This document shows positions 6,781 to 7,352 of a stretch of 7,352 nucleotides of DNA, piece by piece. Position 1 is the first letter of the stretch, and each line of letters begins with the position of its first letter. This DNA comes from Thermococcaceae archaeon (lineage in GTDB: Archaea > Methanobacteriota_B > Thermococci > Thermococcales > Thermococcaceae). The position numbers and the translations under genes were made by a program. The DNA is taken from the NCBI GenBank assembly GCA_027064745.1, contig JAMOPD010000266.1, positions 1 to 7,352 on the forward strand, given 5' to 3'. The notes under the pieces are model-generated. The model made no database searches. It saw only the letters and a list, made by a program, of their open reading frames with translations, and was not told the DNA's origin.

Positions 6781-7260
6781 ATGAAAGTTAAAGTTATGAG
6801 GCCAATATTTAAACCTGAGTTTTCAGAAAAGTATGTTCTTTATCCTTACTGGATATTCCATTTAAAACTCTTTTATAAGAGACTGGGTAGGCCGGATAAA
6901 GTTCTTGATTATTTTGCCTACGTTGACCTCTATAGATTTGGGGCTGAAAGGGGAGATAGGTTTATAGAGCTATATGAATGGGATGTGGATGAGAAGCAAA
7001 TAATGAAGCCTCTCGTTGATTATGAAGACGCAAGAATAAAAGCCTTTGAGAGTGCTATAACATGGGGGAACTCTCGTATTGTTTCTTGGTGGCTTCCACG
7101 GATTGAGGTGGTGAGGCATGAGCGAGCGTATAAGGTGTTCTGGATTTTTGAGAAGGATGGGGAAATGCTCATAATGGACAGCCTAGATGGGAAGGAATTC
7201 AGCCTTGATAGTTTTGTTGAGAAAAATGGAAGAAAGTGTAAGGGATCTTGGTGTAGCTGA
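6781..7260 (+). CDS. Protein of unknown function, 159 aa as read; 3' end probably frameshifted
   Basis: I do not recognise this family. The protein is charged and aromatic-rich, without a signal peptide or membrane span. Visible blocks are YVLYPYWIFHLKLFYKR (18-34), a VDLYRFG segment (48-54), a central acidic stretch (EWDVDE, about 66-71), and a C-terminal beta-hairpin-like stretch around VFWIFEKDGEMLIMDSLDG (118-136). The ATG at 6781 has GAGG seven bases upstream and a TATA-like box before it. The last eleven residues after Lys148 (NGRKCKGSWCS) differ in character, with two cysteines and a tryptophan. Removing one A from the A5 run at 7222-7226 instead yields a coherent tail, MEESVRDLGVADLLPFVRVP and ten more residues, ending at 7318 with AGG arginine codons, for a total of about 178 aa. 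So the gene is either recently broken, affected by a sequencing error, or truncated. It is transcribed divergently from the symporter operon; a shared role is not indicated. Confidence 0.65.
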   Translation: MKVKVMRPIFKPEFSEKYVLYPYWIFHLKLFYKRLGRPDKVLDYFAYVDLYRFGAERGDRFIELYEWDVDEKQIMKPLVDYEDARIKAFESAITWGNSRIVSWWLPRIEVVRHERAYKVFWIFEKDGEMLIMDSLDGKEFSLDSFVEKNGRKCKGSWCS

Positions 7261-7318
7261 CCTCCTCCCCTTTGTGAGGGTTCCAATGGTGGGGAGGTTT
7301 GCAGGCACATCACCATGA
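7226..7318 (+). other. Shifted-frame continuation of the unknown gene
   Basis: From the ATG at 7226 a different frame runs 30 codons to TGA at 7316-7318, reading MEESVRDLGVADLLPFVRVP and so on. It begins exactly at the A5 run where the upstream frame degenerates, has no ribosome binding site of its own, and uses AGG for all three arginines, as Thermococcales genes do. It is best seen as the original C-terminus of the gene starting at 6781, not as a separate gene. Confidence 0.5.
7264..7297 (+). repeat. GC-rich inverted repeat (7-bp stem, 20-base loop)
   Basis: CCTCCCC at 7264-7270 pairs perfectly with GGGGAGG at 7291-7297. As read, it follows the stop codon at 7258-7260 and could be an RNA hairpin, but no T tract follows, so it is not a typical archaeal terminator. 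If the frameshift is corrected the hairpin is inside coding sequence and may be incidental. Confidence 0.35.
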
Positions 7319-7352
7319 GGTTCAGCCCGCAGGCCCGTTACCCCTATCACAG

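Noticed and set aside
7183..7350. Minus-strand open frame entering from the right edge, 55 codons, proline/threonine-rich, somewhat like the C-terminal tail of a TnpB-type protein.
   Set aside because: It uses CGG and other codons unusual for this genome, lacks any recognised motif, and overlaps the better-supported + strand shifted-frame tail. Not called as a gene.
7262..7352. C/D-box-like words on the minus strand (GTGATAG, CTGA, GTGATG) suggesting a guide RNA.
   Set aside because: The C box has two mismatches, guide spacing is too long, and no final CUGA box is found; chance is more likely.

Overview
The window looks like chromosomal DNA of a hyperthermophilic archaeon of the order Thermococcales (Thermococcus or Pyrococcus). 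The reasons are a tungsten-type aldehyde:ferredoxin oxidoreductase very close to the Pyrococcus furiosus enzyme as I recall it, a two-subunit dye-linked L-proline dehydrogenase of the Pyrococcus horikoshii PDH1 type, AGG/AGA arginine codons, strong GGAGG-type ribosome binding sites, archaeal TATA boxes and T-rich terminators. Species cannot be settled from the sequence alone.

Layout. (1) 2-1819 (+): complete aor gene; its promoter lies outside the window. (2) 1820-1926: short convergent gap with T-rich termination tracts on both strands. (3) 1927-4549 (-): proline dehydrogenase operon, alpha first and beta second, with one base between the alpha stop and the beta start. (4) 4550-4790: PDH promoter (TATA at 4589-4595, imperfect dyad just upstream) and the T-rich terminator of the next operon. 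(5) 4791-6586 (-): two-gene operon of a 59-residue single-span membrane protein and a PutP-like sodium/proline symporter, joined by a 4-base ATGA overlap. (6) 6587-6780: divergent promoter region, with a perfect 7+7 bp inverted repeat enclosing the likely symporter TATA box. (7) 6781-7260 (+): an unrecognised protein whose 3' end appears frameshifted in an A5 run; the shifted frame continues sensibly to 7318. (8) 7319-7352: nothing I can assign.

How it works together (inference). The symporter, probably with its small partner, would import proline with Na+. PDH1 would oxidise it to delta-1-pyrroline-5-carboxylate and pass electrons through FAD, FMN and an iron centre. AOR would oxidise aldehydes from amino-acid fermentation to acids while reducing ferredoxin. 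The window therefore reads as an amino-acid catabolism neighbourhood. I found no CRISPR array, tRNA, rRNA or complete mobile element. The least described parts are the small symporter partner, the promoter palindrome and the frameshifted 3' gene.
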